This document shows, in pieces, positions 11,190 through 23,039 of a stretch of 64,000 nucleotides of DNA; the first letter of the stretch is position 1, and each line of letters opens with the position of its first letter. The DNA comes from Onchocerca lupi. Lineage: Eukaryota; Nematoda; Chromadorea; Rhabditida; Onchocercidae. The translations under genes and the position numbers were made by a program. The notes under the pieces were generated by a model, which saw only the letters and a program-made list of their open reading frames with translations, had not been told where the DNA came from and made no database searches. The DNA lies in contig JAOVVO010000105.1 in NCBI GenBank assembly GCA_028564675.1, forward strand, positions 1 through 64,000, in the 5' to 3' direction.

Positions 11190-12360
11190 ATACATCAAGT
11201 CTTACCAAATTTTTTAAGATATTTATTTTATAGAATTTACCATAATGAGAATTAATACAAGTAGATCAAAATAAGTTTAGTTTAAACCTTCATTTTGGGA
11301 CAAATAAAACAAATGATAGTTAATTATTAGAAATCATAAATTAGACAAAAGGATTCATAATTTAATGTAAAAAATCATTACTGAAAACCGAAAAATTATA
11401 AACAAATTTGAGAAATAATGAGTAAAGCAAAAAAGTGCAATTCAGCATCAGAAGTCACAATTTAATTCTGGAATTAATCACAAGAAATGATAGAAACAAA
11501 ATCATAATTGAACAGGAAGATCAAGTTGTTAGTAAGATATGACTGAACTTTTTTTTTTATTTTTTTTTTTTCATTAAGCTAATTTTGCTAAATTCAATGT
11601 CAATGACATTAATAGATATCATAAAACTATGAAAAAACGGAAGTATTTTTAATTTATTTCCTATTCGAAATGACCCTTTATATTCAACAGTAATCATAAA
11701 ACTATTATTAAATAAATTGCAAGAATAAAAAAAAAGTCTTTCGTCTTTAATTTTGACCAGCAACCTTGACAATTTTAGTACATAACTTTTATATGTCATA
11801 TCACAAATTCCAATCAACAAAATTTCTGGCGGGTTAAATGTACATATCCTACACATCACTATGCTTCTCCTTTTTTTTTTCTCATTTTTACATTTTTTCT
11901 ATTTTTTTCATTTTTTCATATTTTGTCCTTTTTTTTTTTTATTTTTTAAGCATTTTTTATTTTTTATTGTTTTATAGCACTTAGTGATTTTGCGGAAAAG
12001 AATGCATCCACCCACCAACCAAAAAATTTTTGTCGAAAAAAATTCAAAAAAAAAAGCGAAACAACAAAAACATACCAATTTATTTTTATTATTTTTTGTT
12101 TAATAACCGCAAATCTTCTGAGAATTATATTGATTATGATAATATTTGCTATCAATAATCAGTAAATTAGGAATTAAATCCTTGTTAATAGAGAAAGAAT
12201 AAAAGATGAAAGGAATATTATTATATATAGATCGTTATTCTGATCGTTATTCTTCGAACTATTTAAATTAGATTTCATTTCTCTGTTCGTTTTTAGAAAG
12301 AAAATTTCAATTTCGGAACAGTAAATAGTGTTGATGCTATCGGATTATTTGATGAAATCC

Positions 12361-12361
<1 letters not shown>

Positions 12362-12413
<52 letters not shown>
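12362..12413. repeat. T(52) homopolymer
   Basis: An uninterrupted run of 52 T after a single G, followed by acaggat. It is the longest homopolymer in the window and a likely assembly or sequencing weak point. Confidence 0.9.
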
Positions 12414-12416
<3 letters not shown>

Positions 12417-12591
12417 GGATATGATTTTTCAACCGACTTAGATAATTCAGTACAATATGAAAATAACAATACTTACTTTCTATACATGTATTGCCGCTGA
12501 AATCGCAAGGATAAAAGAAGGAAATGTTTAAAATTTGACATTGCATATTTGCTGTATTCGATTGTGCAATTATTTTTTGTCTATCAAGTTA

Positions 12592-12756
12592 ATGAGCTTT
12601 AAAAAAGCTCTCTTTCTTCTTGCGCTAACCACAAGCACAATCTCATACGCACGAAAGGCGCATGTTCTTGAGACAATGAAGGATCTTTCTTGTCTCTCCA
12701 CGAAGAAAATGAGGGTCCTGAGTACAAAAATAATTCCAACGAGTAAGCTGCCATGA
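12592..12756 (+). CDS. possible small secreted peptide (54 aa), hypothetical
   Basis: Starting at ATG 12592, a 55-codon frame (with stop) reads MSFKKALFLLALTTSTISYA followed by a basic, cysteine-poor tail (RKAHVLETMKDLSCLSTKK...). The first 20 residues have the form of a signal peptide: two lysines, a hydrophobic core, then small residues before the predicted cut. The segment is less A+T-rich than its surroundings. A frame on the other strand also stays open, so strand and coding status are uncertain. No family is recognised. A 9-bp hairpin overlaps the stop codon and an SL1 match lies 185 bp downstream. Confidence 0.3.
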   Translation: MSFKKALFLLALTTSTISYARKAHVLETMKDLSCLSTKKMRVLSTKIIPTSKLP

Positions 12757-12782
12757 GCTCGGTCGGATGGTCCAGCTCGTGG
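12751..12782. other. 9-bp stem, 14-base loop hairpin
   Basis: CCATGAGCT (12751-12759) pairs along its full length with AGCTCGTGG (12774-12782), with one G-T wobble. The loop is CGGTCGGATGGTCC. It is unusually G+C-rich for this window and is followed by a T-rich stretch (12789-12797). It could be part of a small structured RNA, but no known RNA is recognised. Confidence 0.4.
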
Positions 12783-12939
12783 TATATTAATTTTTTTCTT
12801 TGCATAACCCTATCTCCCCTTTTTTTTGTATTATAATTTCTTCATGAAAGTTGTCCTTTGATATTGTCGAAATTGTATTGCTGATGTAATTTTTGATATA
12901 GTTGCTGTGTCCGTTGATTAACAAATTAATCATAATAAA

Positions 12940-12961
12940 AGTTTAATTACCCAAGTTTGAG
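12940..12961 (+). ncRNA. SL1 spliced-leader sequence (21/22), possible SL RNA pseudogene
   Basis: Positions 12941-12961 are identical to bases 2-22 of the nematode SL1 leader (core ACCCAAGTTTGAG); only the first base differs (A for G). The leader is followed at 12962 by GT, as a 5' splice site would be. At 12974-12997 a stretch GTGAGTAAACAACAAAACTGA loosely resembles the GAGGTAAACATTGAAACTGA that follows the leader in known SL1 RNAs. No Sm site (AATTTTTGG-like) was found within about 100 bases, so an active SL RNA gene is doubtful. Confidence 0.55.
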
Positions 12962-13200
12962 GTTCGTTTCTAAGTGAGTAAACAACAAAACTGATGGAAC
13001 TGTGAGAAAGGAAGAACAGAATTCAACCTATTATCTTGTCACAATCAGAAAGAAAAGGCGATATGTATTATACATTCCTTATTCTATCTGTATTACCTCT
13101 ACTATAATAATCTTTTGACCATAAAAGATATTATTTCTAATCTGTCGATTATTGATAGCAAATATTAACCATAGTTAATATAACTTGATTATGAGAAAAA

Positions 13201-14184
13201 CTATACAATATCTGGCTGGTTCATGAAGTAGTCTTAGTTATCCAATTGCCACATACTATTGTGTTATGCATTATCAACTTAATCAAAATTCAAAAGAATT
13301 TAGAGGTGAAATACAACAAATAGTGATAATGGCGATTTGTGTAGCAAACTAGAATACTTCTAATAAAAACCGCCAGAAATTTTGATTTTTTTTCTCACTT
13401 TTCATCCTTCCATCTCTTCCCTCCCAGATATTTCGAATTACTTAAATTTATTTGAAACTACTCTCTTCCTTTTTAATTCATTTAATTTTTACATATGCAA
13501 ATTTCCATAAATATTTATGGCATTGATAAGATTTTTTTTCCAAAATCAAATGCAAGTGAAGGTTGAAAATTAATAAAAATTAACTTAATGAAATCAGATA
13601 ATTAAATAATTCAAATTGATGCATAGTAAATTTTTGCACTTCTATGGCAATTCGTCCTTTAGCATGATATGATTAATTAATAAATATATGTTTATACAAA
13701 TCTTTCATCAATCAAAATTTTTAAATAATCAACAACGACAGATATCCCTAAACAATGATCTATGATAATTTAATTTAATTTTTTTTTTTTTTTAGGATGA
13801 CACAAAAAACAGGAGGAAAGAAAGCAAAAGTGAAATCAATGAAATTCGACGAAAACAAAAACCGCAAAATCAATAAAATTTAAAGAAATTGAAGGACGTG
13901 AAATGGATAAGATTTAAGGAAAACAAAGAATAATGTTAAATTAAAAAAAAAAAAGTTAAAAAGAAAATAAAAAACATAGAATATTGTGAAAAAAGTTCAC
14001 TGAACTTCTGTTCATCAAACATGACAGTTGACTAACTTATCAGTCGATCAATTAATATTTCACTCAAAACACTTGATATGGAACTTTTATAAAAATTAAA
14101 CATCATTTTTTTAATTATTTAATTAACAACTCCTACATCATTAGTTCATTGTTCAAATCTGTTCAATTTCTGCTTATTTTTTTA
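13201..14184. other. A+T-rich noncoding stretch
   Basis: No supportable gene. The start shares a 'ctggctggttc' segment with 60842-60852, just outside the related palindromic element there, so the duplicated block may extend slightly past the palindrome. Confidence 0.45.
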
Positions 14185-14425
14185 TTTAAATAAATGTTAC
14201 CTGTTACACCTCATGGAACTTCACAATTTCCCCATCGATTGTTTCCGAATTTTGAAACAATCTTGTATTCGATTAGGCCATCATTTTTATATGGGCATAC
14301 TTACTTTTTTTCACGTGTCTCATTCGTGAGAACTAAAAGTGAGTGAGGGGTCTGAATTTTTCAGCTCCGCCCTGCACCATGACCTCATGAGCGGACTGAA
14401 TTTTTCGATTCTGCCTCGCAAAATG
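14185..14425 (+). mobile_element. Helitron-like 5' terminal region
   Basis: Same block order as at 2544-2775: 'ccccatcgattgtttccgaa', 'tttttatatgggcatactta', 'gagaactaaaagtgagtgag', then 'catgagcggactgaattttt'. It lies just downstream of the 3' end of the minus-strand chemoreceptor gene and is not part of that duplication, because the repeat has the same orientation here as at 28283 while the gene block is inverted. Confidence 0.45.
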
Positions 14426-15072
14426 CAAAGCATCAATTTGTGAATATTTTATTAACACTGAATATTAGAAAAAAAATTTTAATAACGAAATGACTTTTTG
14501 CTTTTTAAATTTATACCAAAGAACTTTCATTTAGATTTTATTGCCAAGTATCAAGATTCTAATCATTGAATTTGTCAACTTCCAAAAAAGAAAGGGATTT
14601 CAAAAAATAAACACAACCACGATCAAATTCGCACTATTTACTCAAATAAATTTCTGAAAAGTTCTTAATTTTGAAACTAAATGCAAAAACAGCTATTTGT
14701 TATGATGTTAGTATTATAAAAATCTTATTTTGGATAAGGATGATCAATACAACAGCAAGAATTTAAAACAAAACGATAATTCAAAATTTTGTGACGATGT
14801 GATGGCAAGTAGAAGTTGCTGGTGTTACTGGCAACCCAAATTTCTCCCAAAGCATTTTGAAGTTGAAAATTAGAAAAAGTGATCTGAAAATTGTATGATA
14901 TCATTCAATAACTGTAGATACAAAAAGCAAGAATAATTCTTAAATATTCAAGTACAAGGATTTGGAAAATCTTCTTAATAGACTTGAAACCTCATAAAAT
15001 TAGTGATAAATGCGGACAGAGCCATTATCGAATCGCAAGAATAATCAGCAAGCAATAAAGATTCTTATCAAC

Positions 15073-17010
15073 TTAATCTATTGATTTTAAGCAAAGAATC
15101 ATGAGATACCCGTCCAGTGATAGCATCATGATAAATGTAATTGTACTTGCTGCAAATACGATCCATTTATCCGTAACTAGGAATTGATGACCGGCCAATA
15201 TAGCAAAACATATGAAGAAGACAAAGCCAAGAGTACAAGACTATAAGAGTAACTATTTTATTATTTTACTGTTTAGTACTGTAATATGTGATCATGAGTT
15301 TAGAATTCTAAATCATCTCATCTATTTTATCATACTTAAGGAATTAATTTCCGCAATTCAAAAAAAAAAATATTAATGTCGAGAGAGAAAAAGATCATCT
15401 CGATAAATTAATTGATTTTAATAATCATTTCGGCTCGTCTAAAAATCTTTTTTAAGGATATCTTTTTCTCCGTAATGTTTGAATCTCTATCTATTATTAC
15501 CTGTTTGAAGAACAATATCTCTCTTTCATTTCGGGCACCAGATGATATTGCTGATTTGCTTGGCATGATCTGAAATCCAGGAAAAAAGTCATTGCAATCT
15601 GGTTTGCATTCCAGTTTTGTTGGACAATGCAGCAGAGAGAAAGAACTGAAGAAGTGGAAATCAGTTGCAGTAAATCGCTCATTTTGTCAATAAATAAACT
15701 TACTCTTCGATGTGCTAGTACTTTGGTCAAAGTGACGGCATCGAGGGATGTCATTGCTATTATCACAATTATTGCCAATCCAGAATCACTATGATTACAA
15801 ATAGTGCCATAAAAAGAATCTTGATAGTAAAAATCATATGTTTCTGCATTGAATAGCAGCGAACAATCTTCTGTAAACAATTTTCTTATAACGGCCGTCA
15901 TAAAATAAAAGAAATTAACATTCAGTATAATCAACAGCAATTTACAATAATTTAGGCGAGTAATTTATAGCACTTATTATATCTTGATAAGAGATTCAAA
16001 GAGTGCTGAAATTGATGATTCGTTTAAATTTTAATTGAAATTGAGATATAAGCTGCAAACTACCAGTGATTCAAGTTTTGCTGCCCCATAGCAATACTCA
16101 TAAACTAATGGTTAAAAGTTCTCCTGCATAGATTTTGCAAAAATTATGATCTATGCAGCATTACCAAATCATCCAATTTTTAATAATGGAGAAAATCTTT
16201 ACTATTGTAATGTGCTTACTATATAAGTGTATCATGCAAACGGTCATTCCAAGTGTCCATGCGAAAGTTCCAGTGGCTAGGGCCTTTGCTTCGGACCATA
16301 ATTTTTTGTATTTTATCGGATATACAACAGCACAGAATCGATTAAGGGCAACGAAGAAATGAACAAAAAGTGCTCCAAACCATCCTCCATTCACAAAAAC
16401 GCCTATTAGTCGCGTTAAAAGCAATTCTGGTGATGATAATGGTGGAGATTTTCTGAAAATTTTTCGAAAAAATCAAATTGAACATCCTGGATGAAAGGAA
16501 CAATATCGAAGGAACAAGTGTAACTTTCGATCAAAATTCTGAAAAACAAAGGAAATTTACACGATTATGACAATGGTAGACCATATAAAGAGTATCAATA
16601 TAGCTTGCATGTTGCATATCAAGAAAGTGCTACATAAAATTCCAAAAGCATTGCGGAAATGTGACATACTGCGCGTTATATAAAATGCTAAACCGTTGCT
16701 GATCAGTCCAAAGATTGATACCTGCAATTCAATCAGTATGAAAGTGTCTGACTTTATTGCTCTTGTTACAATCCAGGGGATCGGATTGTTACTTTTACAA
16801 GATAAGAATTTTAAGACTTATCAATACTTTCAATCTGCCCTAAAAATTTACCGATTTATTTTGTTCATGATAAATAAGGAGGATATTGTGCCTTGTCTAT
16901 CTTTTATCATCATTTAAATCAAAGTTATGAATTAATTTATTCAATGGAATACTAACCGTGGAAATGCAGGCTAATGCAATAATGTCTTCATAATTGGTAT
17001 TTTCAGCCAT
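15073..17010 (-). CDS. Srx-like 7TM chemoreceptor, gene A (6 exons, 283 aa)
   Basis: Probable serpentine G-protein-coupled receptor of the nematode Srx type, expected in sensory membranes to detect chemicals; the ligand is unknown. Exons on the minus strand are 17010-16957, 16721-16561, 16452-16220, 15870-15704, 15569-15501 and 15240-15073, joined by GT...AG introns (GTTAGT, GTAAAT, GTAAGC, GTAAGT, GTAATA donors). The joined frame is open with no internal stop. Features in order: N-terminus MAENTNYEDIIALA; TM1 with GLISNGLAFY; TM2 with FGILCSTFLICN; TM3 ending in ALNRFCAVVYPIKY (the DRY-equivalent region); TM4; an extracellular loop with two cysteines (DCSLLF...YGTIC); TM5; a REILFFKQ motif before TM6; and TM7 ending SLDGYLMI. 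The last exon reads a few residues further than in genes B and C. Family assignment is from recalled motifs, not a search. Confidence 0.72.
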
Positions 17011-18214
17011 TATGGTGCACTTAAGGAAATTGATCAAAGATACAATTAGTTTTAAGAATTAATTTTGATAGGCCCATTAAACCTTTTCCATTCGATATAA
17101 TGATAAAACAGATGTTATTGAATAAGACAGGACCAAAATAAATGATGTTAGCAAAGATGTAAAAAAAAAAAAAAAAACATAAATGCAAAAATTCGGTTTC
17201 ATATTAACTTTCATTCTCAATATCATTTTTTCGTGTGTTTAATTTAAAATTTAATTTAAGGAAAATTAGAAAATTCTTGCTCTTCCATAAAAAGACATCA
17301 ATAATATTAGAAATGTTTTCATTGCAATATATTTACAGTATTATGATGTGAAAATGGTATGATAAAAATTCATTATTCCTCCTTTATGATATCCACTGTT
17401 CTTAATTTATACTACGCTTTGCTACATTTTCTACTCTTTTCCGATTTTGTGATTTGAGTATTTTACTAAAGATCTGATCTTTCAAATATTTGAAGTATAG
17501 ATTCGACATTTAAAATGCGTAAAGATTTAAATAGCTGTTACATCATTGCCTCTTAATTTCTTTGAGAAATGCAAGAAATTAATTGAAAAAAACGTTTACC
17601 GTTGCAATAATAAAAGTGAGATTTGATCTTTCCCAAAAGCTGAGCTGCCAATTATCTTGCAAAAATCAAAACAATGCTTTATTTAACAAAACATTTTCCT
17701 TTGCAAGCGACAATTTAATCGTGTCAGCTCATAAGATTATAATATTCAATCATAATTCCACAGCAAATTAGTTACTTTGATTGAGTTTTGATTATATCAT
17801 TGACAATTCTCTTTTATATTAATTATGTTTCAGCATCATTAAACACTCTAGCGAGCTCATATTACATCTGTTATTCAGCAAATATTTCATCTAAATGAAG
17901 TGAGAGCCATATGCAATTTTAGCAGGTATTAAAATTAAGCAGAGGTTGATAATGTAGCTAAATGCCCGATATATATCATTTAGAAAACAGCTAACGGTCT
18001 GAACCGATATTTTTTCACTAAACATACTTAAAAATGCAAAATAATATCTGATAAACACAAGAAGCAATAAGGATCACTGAGCTTATTGAAATTACTACAC
18101 AATCTAATACTATAGTATGAATCAATGATTAATACGATCGTATTTAATTATGATTGTTCTATTTTATATAATCGAATCAGTTTTTTAAATAGTTGAATAC
18201 GTGCTATCTGACCA
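17011..18214. other. upstream region of gene A, paralogous to those of B and C
   Basis: No coding exon was found. The sequence matches the 5' flanks of genes B (about 23930-24998) and C (about 40500-41534) over most of its length. Those flanks therefore presumably contain the shared promoter, but no specific element can be named. Confidence 0.5.
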
Positions 18215-18780
18215 TCACTGCGAAATGTCGCAAAAAGTGATAAGGATCTTGATCTATTGATTCATCGTTTTTTCTTTCATTTCTCATCATTAGTTTCAAA
18301 ACTATTTTTTTCTTATCATAGATATTGTTTTGTCATCGTATGGTACTTTTTTTTAAATATTTTAAATGATCAATGTCACAGTACCAATTCAAATTTTTTC
18401 ATTCAATTTCTGTACTTTTTTCCACTTTTTTTTTATTAAAAAAATTATTAAAAATTTGTCGTGATTTTACATTCGAAAATTGCAAATTTTTTATATTATC
18501 CCTGAACTAGTAAAGGCAACCGAAATTCATTGAATGAGAGAGAAATAAATTTGACGGCATAACATAGAATTCACACTCAGATATTTTAGTTTCAATATTG
18601 AAGACCGAACTCTTATTTTAATGAGCTTACGATGAAAATAAAGCCTGTTAAAAGAAGCTTACTAATAAATTTTGTATTTTTAGTTAATGATATTATTTTT
18701 CAAGCATGAAATTTTTCATTTTAAGAAAGGTAATATTCCATATAAATACATCCACTTTTTTTTAATATCCCAACAAGAAT

Positions 18781-19130
18781 AAACATGTTTCCCGCCAAAA
18801 TGCTTCTATTTACAGATTAGTAAAGTGAGATCAACCAATCACAAGGTCACATGTTGAAGACAGAAAAGAAGCAAGAGCTCCGAAAGGATTTAAGAGGTTC
18901 GGATATCGGAGCGGAATAAATTCAATTCGACAGCAATTCAAGTTCAACAGACAGTTCAGTTCAGAATTTCTACATTGACACAGCAACAATTTTACGAAGA
19001 CACAGATGAACGTAGGAATAGCAGCAAATTGATGATCAAAAATTTAACTCTTCTCTACAAGTGATAAAGAAAGAAGAATCCAGTGATCAATTTGCTTGGA
19101 TATCCTTTAATAATTTCAAGGATAGTTCAG
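18781..19130 (+). mobile_element. LTR-like promoter segment, partial
   Basis: Starts with AAACATGTTTCCCGCCAAAA, then 'gtaaagtgagatcaaccaat', 'aagaagcaagagctccgaaa', a TATA-like 'ggatttaag' and 'ggttcggatatcggag', then 'cttctctacaagtgat' and 'tttgcttggatatcctt'. The same order is seen in the solo LTR at 9944-10418. No terminal TG/CA or target duplication could be fixed. It lies immediately upstream of a Helitron gene remnant, so it may instead be that element's own promoter built from the same module. Confidence 0.4.
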
Positions 19131-19149
19131 ATGCAATCGAACTGTTTTA

Positions 19150-20450
19150 ATTTGTTCAAATAATGCTTCGTAGAAGATTAAACTTGGGTCGTCATACAAG
19201 CGCAGCAGAAGTAATGCGACAATCAAACTGAGGAAAGCGGTCATCAGCGCATCAAAAATTAAATTGAGGAAAGCGGTCATCAGCGAACGAGAAAAAACAA
19301 AGAATGGCTGAAATACGAGCAAAGCGACGTGCAGGATGCATGGTTGCGAGTGGATCGATCTGCTGTCGCTTTGCTTGATCTAGAATTACGTCATGAACAA
19401 AATTACAATACGGGTGGTCTTTTATCATGTGTGTAATATAATCGAATATTCCTAAGCTAACGCTTTAACAAATAAACTGTCAATAACAGGATTAAAGAAA
19501 TCGACTTTTTCGATGCGCCAGAGGAACTGACAAAACATTTCTAATTAGATCGATTCTTGCAGCAGATCAATCCCTAAATGAAATAGCGCTAGCACTTGCA
19601 TCATCCGGACTAGCTGCAATATTGCTAGTAGGTAGAAGAACTGCTCATTCCGCTCTGAAACTGCCATTTAACATGCAGTCCATTGAAACTACCACATGCA
19701 AAATTTCCAAATGTAGAAATGCAAAATTATTGTTTGGGATGAATTTACAATGGCGCACGAAAAATCGCTTGAGGTTCTTGATCGACCGAAACAAGATTTG
19801 CATGGAAACAACCGACCATTTGAAAACGTATTAATATTGTTCGCAGAAGATTTTAGGCAAGCATTATCCGTCATTCCTCGATCAACACCAGACGAAATGA
19901 ATGCTTGCCTGAAATACTTTACTTTGTGGCGACACAGTAAGACTACAATTGTGCTTATCCAATTGCAAACTTGATCGATCAGCTGGAATATTCCCACATC
20001 AGTTGCTGCTTATAACAAAAATGAAATGAGATATAGATTGGCGAAGTACAAAATAGTGTCGGTTAATCTGACTTCAGAACGAATTTCACTGCTACAGAAC
20101 TTCTGCAACTTGGTAAAATCGAAAGAAAAATTGGTTGAAAAGAAATTCCCCGACATTCCACAACTTTAAGGATCATAATTGGCTGACTGAACGAATCATT
20201 CTTGCCAAAAACAAAAATATTCGAGGAAATTCACAATATTATTTAGTCTAACATGCAAAATGAGGCAGTTACATATAAATCCGTCAACATTGTTGTGGAC
20301 TTAGATAAAATGGATAATTATTCAACAAAATTTTCATGAATTCACTCATTCTACTAGATTTGCCATCACATGTGCTGCAACTAAAAATTGACGTACCAAT
20401 TAAAATGTTGCAAAATAACAAACAGCCAAAACTTTGCAACTGTTTTCTTT
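19150..20450 (+). pseudogene. Helitron Rep/helicase remnant (PIF1-like helicase part)
   Basis: Remains of the large Helitron protein, whose PIF1-like helicase helps unwind DNA during rolling-circle transposition. The first part (about 19160-19400) gives an N-terminal-like RRLNLGRHTSAAEV, with a 37-bp tandem duplication at 19222-19290. From 19510 the helicase follows: a damaged Walker A (19517-19542, frame lost), then ALALASSGLAA and RTAHSALKLPF, the Walker B region VWDEFTMAHEKS (about 19733-19768), NNRPFEN, FRQALSVIPRSTP, and finally PSHVLQLKIDVPIKML near 20370-20410. Several frameshifts separate these, so it is not functional. It ends at NKQPKLCN near 20445. The closest relative in the window is on the minus strand at 46112-48250. 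Confidence 0.75.
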
Positions 20451-20826
20451 ATTTTTTAAATTATTTTTTCAATATTATGTAGGGAAAAATTTTCCATCAA
20501 GCAATTTTCATCCAGCCATTCAGTGTACTGCTAATTTGAATGTTTTTCAGAATTGGCAAGGAAGCACAGTTATCAATATGTACTTCATCCATTCCCTATT
20601 TTTTTTCATCCAATTGTGCAACACAAAAATCAAGTTCATTAAATTTCTAAAGAGAAAAATAAAACATTTTTTTTCGAAAATTTTCAAGATTTTTAACACA
20701 GTATGAAATGGATAACATCATATAATTTGAGGAAGCACAACCAGAACAAACAGATCCGCTGGATTTATCAAAATTTAGTGAGGAACAAAAAGAAAAAGTA
20801 ACAAATTTACAGAACTTATCAATCTA
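20451..20826. other. spacer between Helitron remnant and zinc-finger pseudogene
   Basis: An open frame from 20434 to 20706 looks low in complexity and may be a decayed continuation of the Helitron C-terminus. Nothing is firmly recognised. Confidence 0.4.
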
Positions 20827-21420
20827 GTGGAAAATTTGGAAATTGCGGTGCTGAATCATGCTGAAGAGAAAATGCACAGTTGTCTGGAATGCGAGAAAAA
20901 TTTCAAAACATTAAAATGTCTGAAATCCCATTCCCAAGTTCATGCTGGTGAGAAGCTTTGTCTTTTTAACAAGTGCGAAATGCGTTTCCTTCGATTATCA
21001 GATTTGCGATCCCATATGCGTACTCACACCGAAGAGCGACGTTCGTTTTACGCAGTAATAGATTTCTCTCAGTCATTTATTATAAAACGGCAGATGCGAA
21101 TTCACGCTAAGGAAAAGCCGTAAAAATATTCAAAATGCGAGTAAAACTTTTACTCGATCAGGCAGTTTGAAACGGCATATATATGATACACATGACCATA
21201 TGAAGTTCAAATTTCTCTCAATTGAAGAATTTAAAGCGACATTTGCTAACCAAACCAAGAAAAGCCGCATAGTTGCGAGTTATGCTGCAAAAAGCTTTCA
21301 GTATCATTTACTTTTAAAAAGCACAAGAAAAATTACTGTAAGTGGAGGTGCGATTTCAACTGCACTATATGTTGTTAAGATTTCAAAATTATATGAAACG
21401 TCTCGATGCAACAAATAACT
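20827..21420 (+). pseudogene. C2H2 zinc-finger protein remnant, plus copy
   Basis: Encodes tandem C2H2 fingers, as in DNA-binding transcription factors. The first is intact by pattern (C-x2-C-x12-H-x3-H in CLECEKNFKTLKCLKSHSQV), followed by a linker GEKL and a second finger with C-x4-C spacing ending HMRTH. A third has lost its cysteines (YAVIDFSQSF...RIH). A stop at 21121 interrupts the frame, and a shifted frame continues to 21418 with finger-like debris. The same gene is present inverted at 23575-23040 and, shorter, at 40325-40020. The three broken copies suggest one old gene or a repeat-borne gene copied with the duplication. Confidence 0.65.
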
Positions 21421-22339
21421 GGTTGGATTTAAAATTTAATATTCATTGCTCTTTCTAGTCATTGTGATTTTTGATGTTCTTCATCAGTTCAATTCTCGCA
21501 ATATAATGAACTATTTACTGCTAATAGTTTATTGTTGCTGTTATTGTAATTGTTTCCTTATAAATTATCATAATTGTTAAAAATAACATGCTCATTTCTT
21601 TTGACTTAATTTTATTCATTGTTTTGATATCCCACCAATATTATTAATATCTCAACCATGAAATCTGTTAATCTGTTTTTGAAATTATTTTTGCATTTAA
21701 TTTAAAATTTTATTTAGTTAAGTAAAATTGGACAAACTTCAAGCATCGTTTTTGTTTTTATATGAATTTTAATTCATAACGTATTGTACTATTGGTTTTA
21801 TCCCTAAGGTTTTCTGTTTTGTCAAAACTAATAATTTTAACTATATATTTTCTTCTTTGAGCTTAACAAACAATGAAGTAAAAGATTGATTAAATTGGAA
21901 ACTTAACGAGCAATATTTGCGAAATCATAAGGATAATATGAGGATGAGTTTTTTAATTCGAAAAATTCTGGTCATTACATTTTGTTTGAATCTGAATTTT
22001 AAATTCGAAATGATACGCCTTCTTAAAGAAATAAAGATACAGTCTTTTCTGAAAAAGTTGCACTAAAATTTAACTTGAAAATGAGAAAAATATTATTTTG
22101 GAAAATTGTTTTTCATATTTAATTCGAACTTTGATTGGTAACAATCCATTTATATTTAACAGTTTACTAATAGTATTTTAATTTTTGATTGTTGAGACAA
22201 TTTACTGGCTTTCGCATTAAGACAATTTGATAAAATAAATTCATAGAATTTTTGATTCAGATTGATGATCGAGAACCTCCACTTTTTTTGCATTGTATGC
22301 AAATCTTTTATTTGTGTGTATATTAAACACATTTATTGA
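21421..22339. repeat. 3' flank of zinc-finger remnant, arm of large inverted repeat
   Basis: 21425-21700 is the reverse complement of about 22690-22975. 21665-22130 matches the palindromic region at 38941-39660. No coding frame is seen. The sequence is probably the ancient 3' flank of the zinc-finger gene. Confidence 0.65.
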
Positions 22340-22690
22340 TAAATTTTCATCTTTTCAAAAATAAGGATTGAGAAATGTTGTTTTAAACAATTGAATAATT
22401 ATGAAGATGAGGGAAAATAAAAGAGAAGTGCTCATTTATGCTGTCATTCCCGAAAATATTATCGCGTAATAGTGTAATTACAACAAATCAGTTTTAAACT
22501 GGTATGATTAATCTCGATTAATTTGACGAAAAATAAGCAGATGATATGGAAATTATAGTATGTGTGTAACAGTTTAAAAATATTATATCATTTTGCGCTT
22601 ACTAAGACAAATGTATGAAGTTCGTAGTAATTTGATTCGTGAATTAAATTAATCATTTAATTTTGACTAATACTTTTATGATACTATTAC
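22340..22690. repeat. 350-bp repeat, inverted copy at 58.66-59.03 kb
   Basis: Reverse-complement match to 58660-59030 over the whole length, for example 'gtaattacactattacgcgataat' (on the minus strand here) against 'gtaattacactattatgcgataat'. It is present in copy 1 of the segmental duplication but not in copy 2, where the zinc-finger flank continues instead. This indicates insertion in copy 1 or loss in copy 2. Confidence 0.75.
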
Positions 22691-23039
22691 AGCTTCAAAT
22701 GAAAATAATTTCATTGAAGATTTCGTGCGTTAAGTATTGATAATATTGGTGGAATATCAAAACAATGAATGAAGTCAAAAGAAATGAGTATGTCTTTTTT
22801 AGTAGTCATCTTTAGTAATTATGATTATTTATAAGTAAGCAATTACAATAATAAAAACAATAAACTGTTAGCAGTAATAATTCAATGAATTGCGAGAATT
22901 CAATTGATGATATATATCGATTATCGCAACGACTAGAAATAGCAGTAAATATTATATTTTAAATCCAACTAGCTTTTTTTTTTTGCATCGAACCGTTTCA
23001 TTATCTCTTAAAATCCCACTTTCATTCGAAATCTTAACC

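Larger units (their letters stand above)
12121..13195. mobile_element. palindromic (MITE-like) element
   Basis: The ends are inverted repeats: 'atatttgctatcaataatc' at 12139-12163 and its reverse complement at 13145-13170, each preceded or followed by related 'tatattgattatga' sequence. The same ends bound a shorter 530-bp element at 60300-60830. No transposase is seen. The interior of this longer version contains poly-T, a small open frame and an SL1 leader match. Confidence 0.5.
11190..13200. repeat. 2-kb block with an inverted relative at 59.93-61.69 kb
   Basis: Many stretches here reappear reverse-complemented near the other end of the window. Examples are the pair at 11738-11780 and 61141-61183 (caaggttgc[t/a]ggtcaaaatt), the region 11330-11500 versus 61360-61570, and 11205-11240 versus 61620-61660. 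The palindromic ends at 12121-12165 and 13145-13192 correspond to those at 60305-60345 and 60776-60822. The interiors differ: this copy has a T(52) run, a small open frame and the SL1 match. Confidence 0.75.
14440..18215 (-). repeat. inverted paralogous block containing chemoreceptor gene A
   Basis: This whole stretch is the reverse-complement relative of about 23930-27490 and 40500-44100. Similarity continues well outside the coding exons: the upstream 'ctgattcgattatataaaat' and 'agttagctgttttctaaatga'-type segments at 17.4-18.2 kb, and downstream sequence to about 14440. It is more diverged than the other two are from each other. Confidence 0.8.

Noticed and set aside
12362..12413. Poly-T as the tail of a minus-strand retroposed gene
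   Set aside because: No target-site duplication or processed gene sequence could be matched to it.
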